Below, piece by piece: positions 26,401-35,500 of a stretch of 64,000 nt of DNA. A program made the translations under genes and the position numbers. The notes below the pieces were generated by a model. It was not told where the DNA came from. It did not search any database and was given only the letters and a program-made list of their open reading frames with translations. The stretch's first letter is position 1. Every line of letters starts with the position of its first letter. Location of the stretch: assembly GCA_964496575.1 (NCBI GenBank), contig CAZCAC010000023.1, forward strand, positions 20,185 to 84,184, given 5' to 3'. The stretch comes from CAZCAC01 sp964496575 (GTDB taxonomy: Bacteria; Planctomycetota; UBA1135; GCA-002686595).

Positions 26401-28397
26401 ATCAGCTCACCTTCGGCCGGCTCGGCGATGAGCGCCGCCCGAGCGTCGTCCTCGTCCAGGGCCGCGGCCACGGCCTCCTGGACGAAACGGTCGTTCTCCT
26501 CCCTGTCCTTCCATCCCGGCGAAGCATCCGGGATGTGGCCCACGAAGGCGATCCTCCCACCGGCCTTGGCGTACTCCTCGATGACCTTCGCCGTTCCCGG
26601 CTCCAGGGCGTGGACGCCGGCCACGACGAGGAGATCGTAGACCATCGGATCGTGCCGGATCCGGCCGTCCTCGAACGTGGCGTCCCGCAAGGCGCCTTCG
26701 CTGACGAAGTCGGCGGTGCAGCCATTCTGCTGGATCGCCTGCCAGAGGAGGTGCAGATACGGCGGCGAGTGGATGAACCCCTGGCGCTCCACGCCACTTC
26801 GCTGCCAGACGTCCGCCGTGGGGCCGAGGATGGCCACCTCCGCCCGCGGCTGCGAGGCCTGGAGCACGCCGCACAGGCGCGCGTTGTAGTCCGCCCACTC
26901 GCGAAAGTGGGGCCACCAGGGGTTGTTCTCGTTGAAGTACGTTCCGTACCGGATCCAGCCGGGGAATCCCGCCTCGGGTGGCGAGTAGTTGAACCCGTGC
27001 AGGATGGAGTGATTCACCCCGCACATCAGGTTCAGGTCGCCGGCCTGCTTGATGTACTCGAGCGTGGCCTGGAAGACGCCGTGCAGGTTGGTCATCGCCT
27101 CGCAGCCCACGAGCTTCCGGCCGGCGAGGTGCGCGCCGGAAGAGGCGTGCTTGTTCCACACGGCGTAGCGGATCTCGTCCAGGGGCAGGTGCGCCTTCCT
27201 CCGGAAGAAGAGCCAGGTGTCCCCCTCGGGGATGTCGGGGATCGTGTACCCCGAGAGCATGTCCATCAGCCCCGGGCTGCCGTAGGCCTGGTAGCGGCTC
27301 AGCACGCCATTCTCGTGACACCAGGCGTGAAACACCTCGATGAAGCGTTCGTGGAACAGCTCGACGAACGTCTTGTTGAAGTCGTAGCGCACGCGCCGGA
27401 CCTCGTCGGCGAATCCCTCGTCCTCGGGGAGCGGGTCCTCGTACCCCGTGTGGGGATCGTAGAGGGCGAATGGCAGCCACGGCTCCAGGCGGTAGCCACG
27501 CCGCCGGTGGAACTGCTCGGGGAAGTCGGTGGTCCAGTTGGCGCCGGAAAGCTCGATGCTGTCGCAGAACATCGCGCGGAGTCCATCGCCGAGCCGACCG
27601 CCCAGGGCAGGCCCCAGCGCGGAGGACATCCGGCGCAGGTAGCGCTCCACCGCGGCGCTGTTCAGGTGGTCGAGAACCTGCCCGTCCGATCCCGGCGCGC
27701 CGTGGACCACGGCCGTGAAGGACTCCCGCCACATTCCCGCGTGGAGGGTGTGCTCACCGGGCGGGATCTCGAGCTCGACGGTTCCGTCCGGCGCCACCCG
27801 GTCCATCACGTCGACGCAGTCACCGATGCCCGTGGCGTTCCGGGGCACCAGCCGCAGGTAGACCAGCCGCGGATCCGCGGCACCCTCCACGACATTCCGG
27901 ACCTTCGGCGGCTTCGTGATCTCCTCGAGTCGGGCCTCGAAGACCGTGGGCCCCTCGATCGTCGTGCGGCTCACTCCGATGGCCTGGATCGTCTCCCCCG
28001 ACTCGAGGAACCGGCCGCCGAAGGGCCACCCCGAGCCCACGATCATGTCGGCGAGCATCCCCCGCTCCCGGGCTCCTCGCGCCGCGACTCCGGCCATCCG
28101 GTTCCACTCCGGGCTCAACCACTCGAGCGCCTCGGCGCCGGTCGCGGAAGCACCGTCGGGCATGGCGATGGGGTTGATCTCCACGCCGCCGATCCCGGCC
28201 GCGGCCAGGATGTCGAGCTCGCGGAGGAGCTCCCTCTCGGTGACGCAGTCCCCGTTCCACCACCAGCGCACGAAAGGTCGTGCCTCGGCCGGCGGATCGC
28301 GGAAGGCCTCGTACAGCTCGTCCTCCACGGCGGGTGCCACGGCGACCGACAGGGAGAGCGCGGGCGTGAGGAGGATTGCCGGTAGGGACTCGAACAT
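23493..28397 (-). CDS. Secreted bimodular glycosidase: GH106-like plus GH78-like alpha-L-rhamnosidase
   Basis: 1634 aa from ATG 28397 (MFESLPAILLTPALSLSVAV signal peptide). The N-terminal ~900 residues resemble GH106 alpha-L-rhamnosidases: FRDPPAEARPFVRWWWNGD, ILAAAGIGGVEINPI, GWPFGG, the FCDSIELSGANW segment and WNKHASSGAHLAGRKLVGCE. They end in a beta-sandwich sugar-binding domain (LGVVHGTSEVSLDGEALGVRW). From about residue 960 the chain resembles GH78: an Ig-like N-domain (DFQTGYRIRV, AGGTYAWQVKTW), then the alpha/alpha-barrel with GDRERIPYEADAYINQLSHY (about 1240), TEWKQHSVMIAWADYLYTGD and a C-terminal beta-sandwich. Both families cleave terminal alpha-L-rhamnose. Two such domains in one secreted chain suggests attack on two linkages of one rhamnose-rich polymer. 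Family names are from motif recognition; individual catalytic residues were not aligned. Confidence 0.85.
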   Translation of the reverse strand: MFESLPAILLTPALSLSVAVAPAVEDELYEAFRDPPAEARPFVRWWWNGDCVTERELLRELDILAAAGIGGVEINPIAMPDGASATGAEALEWLSPEWNRMAGVAARGARERGMLADMIVGSGWPFGGRFLESGETIQAIGVSRTTIEGPTVFEARLEEITKPPKVRNVVEGAADPRLVYLRLVPRNATGIGDCVDVMDRVAPDGTVELEIPPGEHTLHAGMWRESFTAVVHGAPGSDGQVLDHLNSAAVERYLRRMSSALGPALGGRLGDGLRAMFCDSIELSGANWTTDFPEQFHRRRGYRLEPWLPFALYDPHTGYEDPLPEDEGFADEVRRVRYDFNKTFVELFHERFIEVFHAWCHENGVLSRYQAYGSPGLMDMLSGYTIPDIPEGDTWLFFRRKAHLPLDEIRYAVWNKHASSGAHLAGRKLVGCEAMTNLHGVFQATLEYIKQAGDLNLMCGVNHSILHGFNYSPPEAGFPGWIRYGTYFNENNPWWPHFREWADYNARLCGVLQASQPRAEVAILGPTADVWQRSGVERQGFIHSPPYLHLLWQAIQQNGCTADFVSEGALRDATFEDGRIRHDPMVYDLLVVAGVHALEPGTAKVIEEYAKAGGRIAFVGHIPDASPGWKDREENDRFVQEAVAAALDEDDARAALIAEPAEGELIDWVDGMLDDFDVRRPVHLSAPHPRLFQVHHRAGERELFLFSNQSRTDEIRVHSRFATGERIPWRWDPETGERTVFPHGERRNELDLALRPLESLLLVFEPELSGAPVRRPEIDREKGVEVAGPWQLFLAPVVGDPFRVTLDELLDLGASPDERLDAFAGEVTYRLTLDVADPELRMLSLGVVHGTSEVSLDGEALGVRWWGAEHLYDVTDRLKIGANELEVKVTTVLSNYCRTLEDNPAAMRWASRHQPVPVGLIGPVRLFPFATGNEIGRAEPEGRGLATPGSVAERPHGLMCELLARPEDTTILDAAPEISWIVGSPEANDFQTGYRIRVTADGGPVWDSGRVESGRSVAVEYAGEPLEAGGTYAWQVKTWTERTGESPWSEVQRFTLAEDPSGYATSRYPLVQSPLEPVVVRALGEGHYFVDFGKVAFGTLTLELDSPIETDLEIHLAERGSPEGVNRSPGGTVRYVEVSQPIQPGWCRYRVELPPDRRNTGEKAIPIPEEIGVILPFRYCEILNCPVELTPAMIRQVAVHYPFDESAASFTSSDEVLNQIWELCKYSMKATSFCGVYVDGDRERIPYEADAYINQLSHYAVDREFTLARHSHEYLLHHPTWPTEWKQHSVMIAWADYLYTGDIESLTQHYALLRSEKTLDWRAREDGLLDTEGLRDIVDWPKGERDGFDFKPINTVVNAFHFENLNLMQQVAELLGRDADAAAYRVKASLLYQAFNAKLFDAERGVYVDGEGSTHASLHANMMALAFDLVPQERLDSVVDHVLSRGMACSVYGAQYLLEGLYRAGRADEAFALLTSKEVRSWYNMIRVGSTITLEAWDDRYKPNQDWNHAWGAVPGNIIPRYLLGVRPLEGGFGKVLVRPMPGPLERAQATIPTIRGTIDLSIVNEPGEPFELKLSIPANMEARVEVPLPGGRGEVTVDGRRVSFRPAAGFAVFERVGSGQHVFRTTEDVSARR

Positions 28398-28534
28398 GGC
28401 TCTGGCGTCTTTCCTCGAGGGGAATCGACCGGACGGCCGCGCTCGCCGCGTCCACATTTCTGGAGGACGAGGCGCCCGCGGAAGCTGGCTGGCGATTCTA
28501 ACCGAGCTTCCGTCGAGCTCGAAGTCGGAAGGCG

Positions 28535-28717
28535 GTGGCGAAGTACGAGGAGTTCGAGGGCAACGTCGCCTTCGTCGGCACCAAGGACTTCTTCCGCCCC
28601 AAGGAGGTCTCCCCGTCGGGTCAGGCCTACCACTGGAACGGCAACGCGGAGACCTTCTGCCTGATCGGCAACGGCATGGCCGAGGCCATGACCGGGTTGG
28701 TGGCGAAGAGAGAATAG
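28535..28717 (+). pseudogene. 3' remnant of a sialate-O-acetylesterase-like (SASA) carbohydrate esterase
   Basis: About 60 codons closing with a stop at 28717. GNVAFVGTKDFFRP, then AYHWNGNAETFCLIGNGM, resembles the extreme C-terminus of planctomycete SASA-family acetylesterases. Nothing upstream resembles the rest of the ~500-aa enzyme; an in-frame stop lies at 28499 and the glycosidase gene starts on the other strand at 28397. So it is a 5'-truncated fossil, probably left by a rearrangement that brought the rhamnosidase gene here. GTG 28535 is only the first in-frame start codon. Confidence 0.65.
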
Positions 28718-28735
28718 CTGCGAGCGGCGCTGTCG

Positions 28736-29512
28736 CTACGCCTCTCTCTCCGAGGGCAGCTGCACGGGAGGGTTCTTCTTGCGCAGTCGCGTGTTCAGGA
28801 ACTCGACGGCGAGCGAGAAGCCCATGGCGAAGTAGATGTAGCCCTTCTCGATGTGCTTGCCGACTCCCTCCGCGGTGAGCATCACGCCGATCAAGATCAG
28901 GAAGGAGAGCGCGAGCATCTTCATCGTCGGATGTCTCTCGATGAAACGGCTGACCCCTTCCGCGAAGACCATCATCACGATGATGGCGATGACGATCGCA
29001 GCCACCATCACGGTGATGTGCTCGGCCATGCCCACGGCCGTGATCACCGAGTCGAGCGAGAAGATGATGTCGAGCAGACCGATCTGCACGATCACCACCA
29101 TGTAGGAGCTCGCCCGGCGACGTACCTCGTGGGATTCCCGGCCACCCTCGAGCTCGTCGTGGATCTCGTACGTCGCCTTGCCGATCAGGAAGAGACCTCC
29201 GACGAGCAGGATCAGATCGCGCCCCGAGAACTGGTGTCCGAACACGGCGAAGAACGGCTCCGTCAGGCGCATCACCCAGCCGATCCCGAGGAGGAGACCG
29301 ATGCGCATGAACATGGCGAGGAGCAGCCCGATCCTGCGCGCGGATTGCTGTTGTTCCGGAGGAAGCTTGCTGGACAGGATCGACAGGAACACGAGGTTGT
29401 CGATCCCGAGCACGACCTCGAGCAAGGTCAAGGTCAGCAGAGCGAGCAGGTTCTCCGAGGTCCAGAGACCCTCGAAGCTGAAGAGGCCTTCGCTGAGAAG
29501 CAGCAGTTCCAT
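28736..29512 (-). CDS. TerC-family integral membrane protein
   Basis: 258 aa with seven or so hydrophobic segments. The TerC/Alx pattern is clear: LEVVLGIDNLVFLSIL near the N-terminus and LLDIIFSLDSVITAVGM in the middle, where the acidic residues within membrane helices are thought to bind a divalent cation. This is followed by GVSRFIERHPTMKMLALSFL and EGVGKHIEKGYIYFAMGFS. Members export or balance manganese and other metals during protein secretion. It interrupts the carbohydrate locus and is probably not part of its function. Start ATG 29512. Confidence 0.93.
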   Translation of the reverse strand: MELLLLSEGLFSFEGLWTSENLLALLTLTLLEVVLGIDNLVFLSILSSKLPPEQQQSARRIGLLLAMFMRIGLLLGIGWVMRLTEPFFAVFGHQFSGRDLILLVGGLFLIGKATYEIHDELEGGRESHEVRRRASSYMVVIVQIGLLDIIFSLDSVITAVGMAEHITVMVAAIVIAIIVMMVFAEGVSRFIERHPTMKMLALSFLILIGVMLTAEGVGKHIEKGYIYFAMGFSLAVEFLNTRLRKKNPPVQLPSEREA

Positions 29513-29667
29513 GGCGCGGCGGGCGAGGTTTGTCGAGAGGAGCGGGGAGGTTAGCGAGCCCGAGGGCGCACCGCCAAGCCCGAGATCAGGGAGAAACTCG
29601 AACGGCGAGGCCGTCAGGGGAGTCGGGCCGGAGGCGACTCGGGTAGCACCCGGGGCGCCACGTCCTT

Positions 29668-31089
29668 ATGCTCCCGTACATGACGATGCTGTTCCCCGTC
29701 CGGCCCACTGCCGTCGTCCTCCTGAGCCTTCTTCCGATGCCGGGGATCGCGCTCGAACGTTCGACCGAGGCCCCCAACATCGTCCTGATCATCTCGGACG
29801 ACCAGGCCTGGACCGACTACGGCTTCATGGGGCACGAGACGATCCGGACGCCGCGGATCGACACGCTCGCTTCCGAGAGCGCGACCTTTAGGCGCGGCTA
29901 CGTGCCGACAGCCCTCTGCCGGCCCTCGCTCATGACCCTCGCGACGGGGCTGTACGCGCACCAGCACCGGACCACCGGCAACGATCCGGCCAGGACCCCG
30001 GCCAACGCGCGGCACGCCGAGGAGTCGGGCCAGCCGGCCCGCGAGAGGCTCATCGCGCACGTGGACCGGGTCCCCACTCTCCCCCGGCTGCTCGACTCCC
30101 TCGGCTACCTGAGCTTCCAGAGCGGCAAGTGGTGGGAGGGCGGCTACCGGCGCGGCGGGTTCACGCACGGCATGACCCGCGGCTATCCCGAAAAGGGTGG
30201 TCGCCACGGCGACGACGGCTTGAAGATCGGCCGGGAGGGACTGGCACCGGTCTACGACTTCATCGATCTGGCCATCGAGCAGGAGAAGCCGTTCTTCCTG
30301 TGGTACGCCCCGTTCCTGCCGCACACGCCGCACGACCCGCCGGAGCGGCTCCTCGAGAAGTACCGCGCCGCGGAGCGCCCCGCCGCCGTCGCCCGGTACT
30401 ACGCGATGTGCGAGTGGTTCGACGAGACCTGCGGCGAGCTGCTCGACCGGCTGGATAAGAAGGGCCTTCGCGAGATCACGCTGGTCGTCTACGTCACCGA
30501 CAACGGCTGGATCCAGCACCCCCGGGGCGGCTACGGGCCGCAGTCCAAGCGCAGCCCCTACGAGGGCGGTGTCCGGACGCCGATCCTCTTCCGCTGGCCC
30601 GGGGTGATCGGACCCTCCGAACGGCCGGAGCTCTGCAGCAGCATCGACATCGTGCCGACGATCCTCGCCGCGGCGGGTGCCGTTGTTCCCGCAGAGCTCC
30701 CCGGGCTAGATCTCCTGCCGGCGATTCGCGATGGCGAGGCGATCGAGCGCACGATCCTCTTCGGCGAGGCGTTCGCTCACGACATCGCCGACATCGAGCG
30801 ACCGGAAGCCTCGCTGCTCCACCGCTGGGCGATCGAGGGCGACTGGAAGCTGGTGCTCACCTACGATGGCCGGCGAGGAGAGATGAAGTACCCCCCCACC
30901 GACTTCGCGCCGTTGCTCTTCGACTTGAAGAGCGATTCAGAGGAGCGGGTCGACCTGGCTGCGGAGGAAGCGGGCCGGGTCCAGCGACTCACCGAACGGA
31001 TCGACGGCTGGTGGCCCGCCGCGCCACGCCGGCACGGGGTCGCCCCGGCCGAGGGGGACCGGGACCGTCGAGAGAGATCACCGCGATAG
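29668..31089 (+). CDS. Secreted sulfatase, variant C-R-P-S-L active site
   Basis: 473 aa. ATG 29668 is used; 29680 would also give a signal peptide (TAVVLLSLLPMPGIAL). Sulfatase N-domain: NIVLIISDDQAWTDYGFMG (metal Asp pair), then the nucleophile region ALCRPSLMTLATG, and YVTDNGW, SPYEGGVRTPILFRWPG and SIDIVPTILAAAG. Cys84 would be converted to formylglycine, but the canonical C-x-P/A-x-R motif has Leu88 in place of Arg. CRPSL variants do occur in planctomycete sulfatases (from memory), so activity is not excluded. First of two co-directional sulfatases with 23 bp between them. No true FGE gene is in the window. Confidence 0.9.
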   Translation: MLPYMTMLFPVRPTAVVLLSLLPMPGIALERSTEAPNIVLIISDDQAWTDYGFMGHETIRTPRIDTLASESATFRRGYVPTALCRPSLMTLATGLYAHQHRTTGNDPARTPANARHAEESGQPARERLIAHVDRVPTLPRLLDSLGYLSFQSGKWWEGGYRRGGFTHGMTRGYPEKGGRHGDDGLKIGREGLAPVYDFIDLAIEQEKPFFLWYAPFLPHTPHDPPERLLEKYRAAERPAAVARYYAMCEWFDETCGELLDRLDKKGLREITLVVYVTDNGWIQHPRGGYGPQSKRSPYEGGVRTPILFRWPGVIGPSERPELCSSIDIVPTILAAAGAVVPAELPGLDLLPAIRDGEAIERTILFGEAFAHDIADIERPEASLLHRWAIEGDWKLVLTYDGRRGEMKYPPTDFAPLLFDLKSDSEERVDLAAEEAGRVQRLTERIDGWWPAAPRRHGVAPAEGDRDRRERSPR

Positions 31090-31112
31090 CGCCTGACCAC
31101 CGGAAGCCTGCC

Positions 31113-32534
31113 ATGCCGATCCGATTCGTTCCTCCCCTGGTGATGCTCATCCTGTGCCTGCCGGCCATCGCCCGGCCCGTCGAGAAGCCGAACATCCTGC
31201 TCGTCTACCTCGATGATTTCGGCTGGAAGGACACCGGTTACATGGGCTCCGATTTCTACGAGACCCCGCACCTCGACGAGCTGGCGCGGGAGGGCATGGT
31301 CTTCACCGACGCCTACTCGTGCGCCGCCAACTGCGCCCCCGCCCGCGCTTGCCTGCTCTCCGGCCAGTACACCCCTCGGCACGAGGTGTTCAACGTGGGG
31401 ATTCGCCCGCGCGGGAAGGCGGAACACCGGCGCTTGCTGCACGTGTCGGGCACGGAGACCCTTCGTCCCGACATCGTGACCTGGGCGGAAGCGCTCCAGG
31501 CAGCCGGCTACGCGACGGGCATGTTCGGCAAATGGCACCTGGGGACCAGTCCGGCGGAGCAGGGTTTCGACACCGCGGTCGACCACCGCGAGCTACCCGG
31601 GTTCAAGGGGCACCGCGGACCCGACGACACCTACCTGACCGACGTCCTGACGGAACACACGATCGGTTTCATCCGGGAGCACCGTGGCGAGCCGTGGTGC
31701 GCCTACCTGGCCCACTTCGCCGTACACACGCCGTTGCAGCCGAAGAAGGAGCTGCTGCCCAGGTACGAGCAGAAGAAGCCGGGCGAGCTCCACGACCACG
31801 TGGTCATGGCCACCATGATCCAGGCGGTCGACGACGGCGTGGGACGGATCATCGCGGCGCTCGACGAGCTCGAGCTGCGCGAGAAGACCGTCGTCGTCTT
31901 CTTCTCCGACAATGGAGGCTACGGGCCGGCGACCGACATGGATCCCCTGTGGGGGTACAAGGGCACGTACTACGAGGGCGGGATCCGCGTCCCCTTCTTC
32001 GTCCACTGGCCCGGAGTCGTCCGAGGTGGGCAGCAGAGCGAGGAGCCGATCACCGGCGTGGACCTCTATCCCACCCTGCTCGAGATCGCCGGGGCGGAGA
32101 CTCCCGACCAGCCGCTCGACGGCCGCAGCCTGCTGCCGCTGTGGACGGGCGAGACGAAGAGCTTCGGAGAGCGCGCGCTCTTCTGGCACTTCCCCGCCTA
32201 CCTGCAGAAGTACAAGGTCCACTCCGAGCAGCGCGACGCGCTGTTCCGCTCGCGCCCCTGCAGCGTGGTGCGGATCGGCGACTACAAGCTGCACGAGTAC
32301 TTCGAGGACGGCGGCCTCGAGCTCTACGACCTGCGCGAGGACATCCGCGAGCGGAAGAACCTGGCCGAGTCGATGCCGGAGAAGCGCGAGGAGCTGCACC
32401 GCGTCCTGAAGGCGTGGCGCGAGGAGATCGGCGCCCCGGTCCCCACCGAGCCGAACCCGAAGTTCGATCCCGGGGCGGAGGCCGCCGCCCTGCGGCGGAT
32501 CGCGGAGAAGGATCGCCGCGAGCAGAGCCGGTAG
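31113..32534 (+). CDS. Secreted sulfatase with canonical C-A-P-A-R motif
   Basis: 473 aa from ATG 31113; the longer frame from 31011 runs through the previous gene's end. Signal peptide LVMLILCLPAIARP. Sulfatase motifs: NILLVYLDDFGWKDTGYMG, nucleophile C74-A-P-A-R78 in AANCAPARACLLSGQYTPRH, GMFGKWHLG, VFFSDNGGYG, YYEGGIRVPFFVHWPG and GVDLYPTLLEIAG. The motif is complete, so formylglycine maturation is expected. Together with the preceding sulfatase it forms a two-gene unit that converges with the sulfatase/GH106-like fusion. The likely job is exo-desulfation of sugars released by, or blocking, the neighbouring rhamnosidases (inference from context). Confidence 0.92.
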   Translation: MPIRFVPPLVMLILCLPAIARPVEKPNILLVYLDDFGWKDTGYMGSDFYETPHLDELAREGMVFTDAYSCAANCAPARACLLSGQYTPRHEVFNVGIRPRGKAEHRRLLHVSGTETLRPDIVTWAEALQAAGYATGMFGKWHLGTSPAEQGFDTAVDHRELPGFKGHRGPDDTYLTDVLTEHTIGFIREHRGEPWCAYLAHFAVHTPLQPKKELLPRYEQKKPGELHDHVVMATMIQAVDDGVGRIIAALDELELREKTVVVFFSDNGGYGPATDMDPLWGYKGTYYEGGIRVPFFVHWPGVVRGGQQSEEPITGVDLYPTLLEIAGAETPDQPLDGRSLLPLWTGETKSFGERALFWHFPAYLQKYKVHSEQRDALFRSRPCSVVRIGDYKLHEYFEDGGLELYDLREDIRERKNLAESMPEKREELHRVLKAWREEIGAPVPTEPNPKFDPGAEAAALRRIAEKDRREQSR

Positions 32535-32559
32535 GGAACCGAGCCGCGTCCCCTACCGG
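32528..32559. terminator. Shared bidirectional hairpin containing both stop codons
   Basis: CCGGTAGGG (32528-32536) faces CCCTACCGG (32551-32559), a perfect 9-bp stem with a 14-nt loop. The TAG of the upstream sulfatase lies in the left arm and the TAG of the convergent fusion gene in the right arm. Confidence 0.6.
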
Positions 32560-35500
32560 ATCGGCGCGCCGCCCAGGACCGCCGCGCGAACGACGACCGG
32601 GCCGAACAGGCCGGAGGGGAGCAACTCCATGTTCGCGCGGAACTTGCTCTTCAGGTTGGTGCGCGCGTGGACACCGGCCTCGGGAGAGCGGAGGTCGCCG
32701 ACGATGCGGTTGTGCCAGAGGTTGGTGACCTCGACCTCGAGCCGGTTGGCTCCGGCCCGCAGCTTCCCGGTCACGTCGACTCGGTACGGCGCGTGCCAGA
32801 GGACGCCGATCGGCTCGCCGTTCAGCTGAACCTCCGCGATCTCGGCCACCGTCCCCAGGTCCAGCTCGAGGGCCAGCCCGGGGCCCACGTGTGACTCCGG
32901 TACGTTCACGGTCGTCGTGTAACTCGCGGTTCCGGAGAAGAAGCGCGCCCCTGCGGGCTCGAGCTCGGTCCAGCTGATGAGCTCGTCCAGCTCGAGGGAA
33001 GCCGGCGCGCCGGAGCCTTCGGGGAAGTCCAGCTTCCAGGGCCCAGGCACCTCGAGGTCGGTCGGCACCGCGCGAATCCCGACCGCCGTGGTCCGGCCGC
33101 TGGCGGTGGCGAGCTCGATCACCCCGGGCTCGCGAGCGCGCAGGCGCACGTGCGCGGAGTCGAGCGACAGCACCTCGATCCCTCGATCGATCAGGCCCGT
33201 CGCCGCTCGACCGGGATAACGGAGATCGACGATGTGGTCCTCGCCGTCTCCGGCGCGGAACACGACGAAGACCGAGGAGACCTGCGGGAGCTTCAGTGGC
33301 AGGCGGACCCAGTCGCCCTCGACGCGGTAGACCAGGCACGGCGTCACGCTGCCGTCCTCGGGATCCCAGAGGAAAGGCCTCCAGCCGGGAGTGACCCGGA
33401 ACGAGCACTCGGCGAGCACCGGCTCGTTGGCGCCGTTGATCACGAAGTAAATCTCCTCGCGCGCGGTCCGGCGGTGGATGTAGTCGAGCTCGTGGCTGGC
33501 GGGAATCTCGACGATGAAGTCCGGCCGCACTCCCAGCTCGCGCAGGACGTCGCGCAGCGGAACGTCGCCGAACACACGCCCCTGCCCGTGGCGGCGCCCG
33601 CCCGCGGCGTGGCCCTCTCCGAAGAAGAGCAGGCGCGAGAGGCGACGCACCTCCTCGTCACAGCCGGGATGGCCCTCGAGGCTGTTCGCGCGCGTCGGCG
33701 GGCGGCCGACGAGCGTCGCTCCCTCGCGCACCAGCTCCTCCAGCCGGCGCAGCACCGGCAGCGCGATGTCCTCACGATCGGGCAGGGCGATCAGCCGGTA
33801 CTCCATCCCGCTCGAGGTCGTCAGGCGCCCGTCGCGCACCTCCATGTCGTTCACGACGATGTCGCGGTTCACGTAGTCGAAGTCGTAGCCGGCGCCGAGG
33901 CTCTCGACGCGGTTGGGTTTCTTTCGACCGCAGTGCTGGCACTCGTCGGGATCGTGCGGCGGCGCGACCTTCGGATCGATGCGACGCGACGGCACGAGGT
34001 TCGGGGCCTGGTCGCCGTAGTAGAAGCAGACGTCCGCGACGAACCGGCCCTGCCGCAGCAGGTGGCTGCACCTCGAGAGGTACGAGAGCATCGGGCCGGC
34101 CTGCTCCCACCACGTGGAGTTGACGTTGAAGTGCTCGCCGGCGTGGTAGGCGAATCCCGGCTCGCCGGCCTCGGGCGGGTTGTGGGCGAAAGTGTGGAAG
34201 ATCGGCCGGTTCAAACCCGCGCAGAAGGCGAGGTCGAAGAGCCGCTTGTACTCGTCGGGGCCGTCCCGCCAGTGGCGCCAACCGGTCAGCGCCTCGGCGG
34301 CCACGTCGCGGCGCCCGTAGATGTGCGCCGCGCTCGCCGCCTCCTTGGTGACCCAGAACTGCTTGCCGTTCCAGAACTCCCCCATCGGGATCTGCGAGAC
34401 CCCGAGCGCCTCGAGCGGGCCGACGCGCGGCGCGCCGCCGTGCCCCGCCTCGGCCAGGAGGTCGATCCCCCGTCGGCCGAGGATCGTCGCCGCGCGCCCG
34501 AAGTGATTCTCGGTCATCATCCGCGAGACCAGCGCGCGGTAGTCGTGCAGGAAGCGCTCGCCGATCCCGGGTTCGGGGGTGCTCCGGCCGGCGAGGACCG
34601 GGAGATACGGCAGCGGGTCGTAGCCGTAGGCCCGCCGGAACTGGTCCGCGAACCCTGGAGTCCAGTCGGGGCGCTGCCACACCTCGAAGCTGTCCAGCAT
34701 CAGGAGCTCGAGCGCCGGCAGCGCTTCGCGTCCCCGGTACAGGCGTTCCAGCATCACCTCGAGGTGACGGTCGGTCGCCGCGGCGGAGAGGTGATCGACG
34801 ACGAGCCCGTCCGAGGCCGGGCTGGGGCAGACCAGCGGCTGGCTGGTCCCCGAGCAGACGAAGCGCAGGATCGTCCAGTCGCCCGGCGGAACCTCCCAGT
34901 GGAGCCGCCCCTCCTCGTCGACCCGTCCCGAGAGGTCCACCGAATCGGAAGCTGGATCCGACGATTGCCGGTGCGGAACCGCGAGCAGCGCGACCTCGGT
35001 GAACGGCGGCGCGAGCCCTTCGGGCTCCGGAGGTCTCTCGCGGAAGCTCGCGGGACCCGTGACCTCCCGCTCGGCCCAGCGGAGCTGCTTGCTCGCGTGC
35101 TCGGGCTCGATCCACGAACCACCCGCGTTCCAGCTGCTCGAGGCGACGAGCCCCACGTCGAGCCCGAGCCGTGACGCCTCGTCGAGCGCGTGGTGGATCG
35201 AGCGCAGCGATTCCGCTTCGAGGAAGGGCGGACCGACGGGAATCGTCTTCTCGGGATCGGCGAGGCTTCCGATGTCCCAGATGATCGGACCGCGGAGGCC
35301 CTTGGCGTCCATCTCCTCGAGCTCACGGGTGATCTGCTCGCGATCGACGTGCCCGTTGAGCCACGGCCAGAGGACCATCGGTCGGGCGGAGAGCGGCGGG
35401 TTCCGGAAGCGCTCCTCCGAGAGCGCCGGGGTGGGTGCCGGCGCGGGCCCCGTGGCGGCACCGAGCGCGTCGCAGCGTTCCCGCATCGCCCGGAGGGTCT

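Noticed and set aside
25053..28385. Plus-strand open frame of 1110 codons opposite the rhamnosidase fusion
   Set aside because: Antisense shadow; no motifs, while the minus-strand frame has a signal peptide and two enzyme families.
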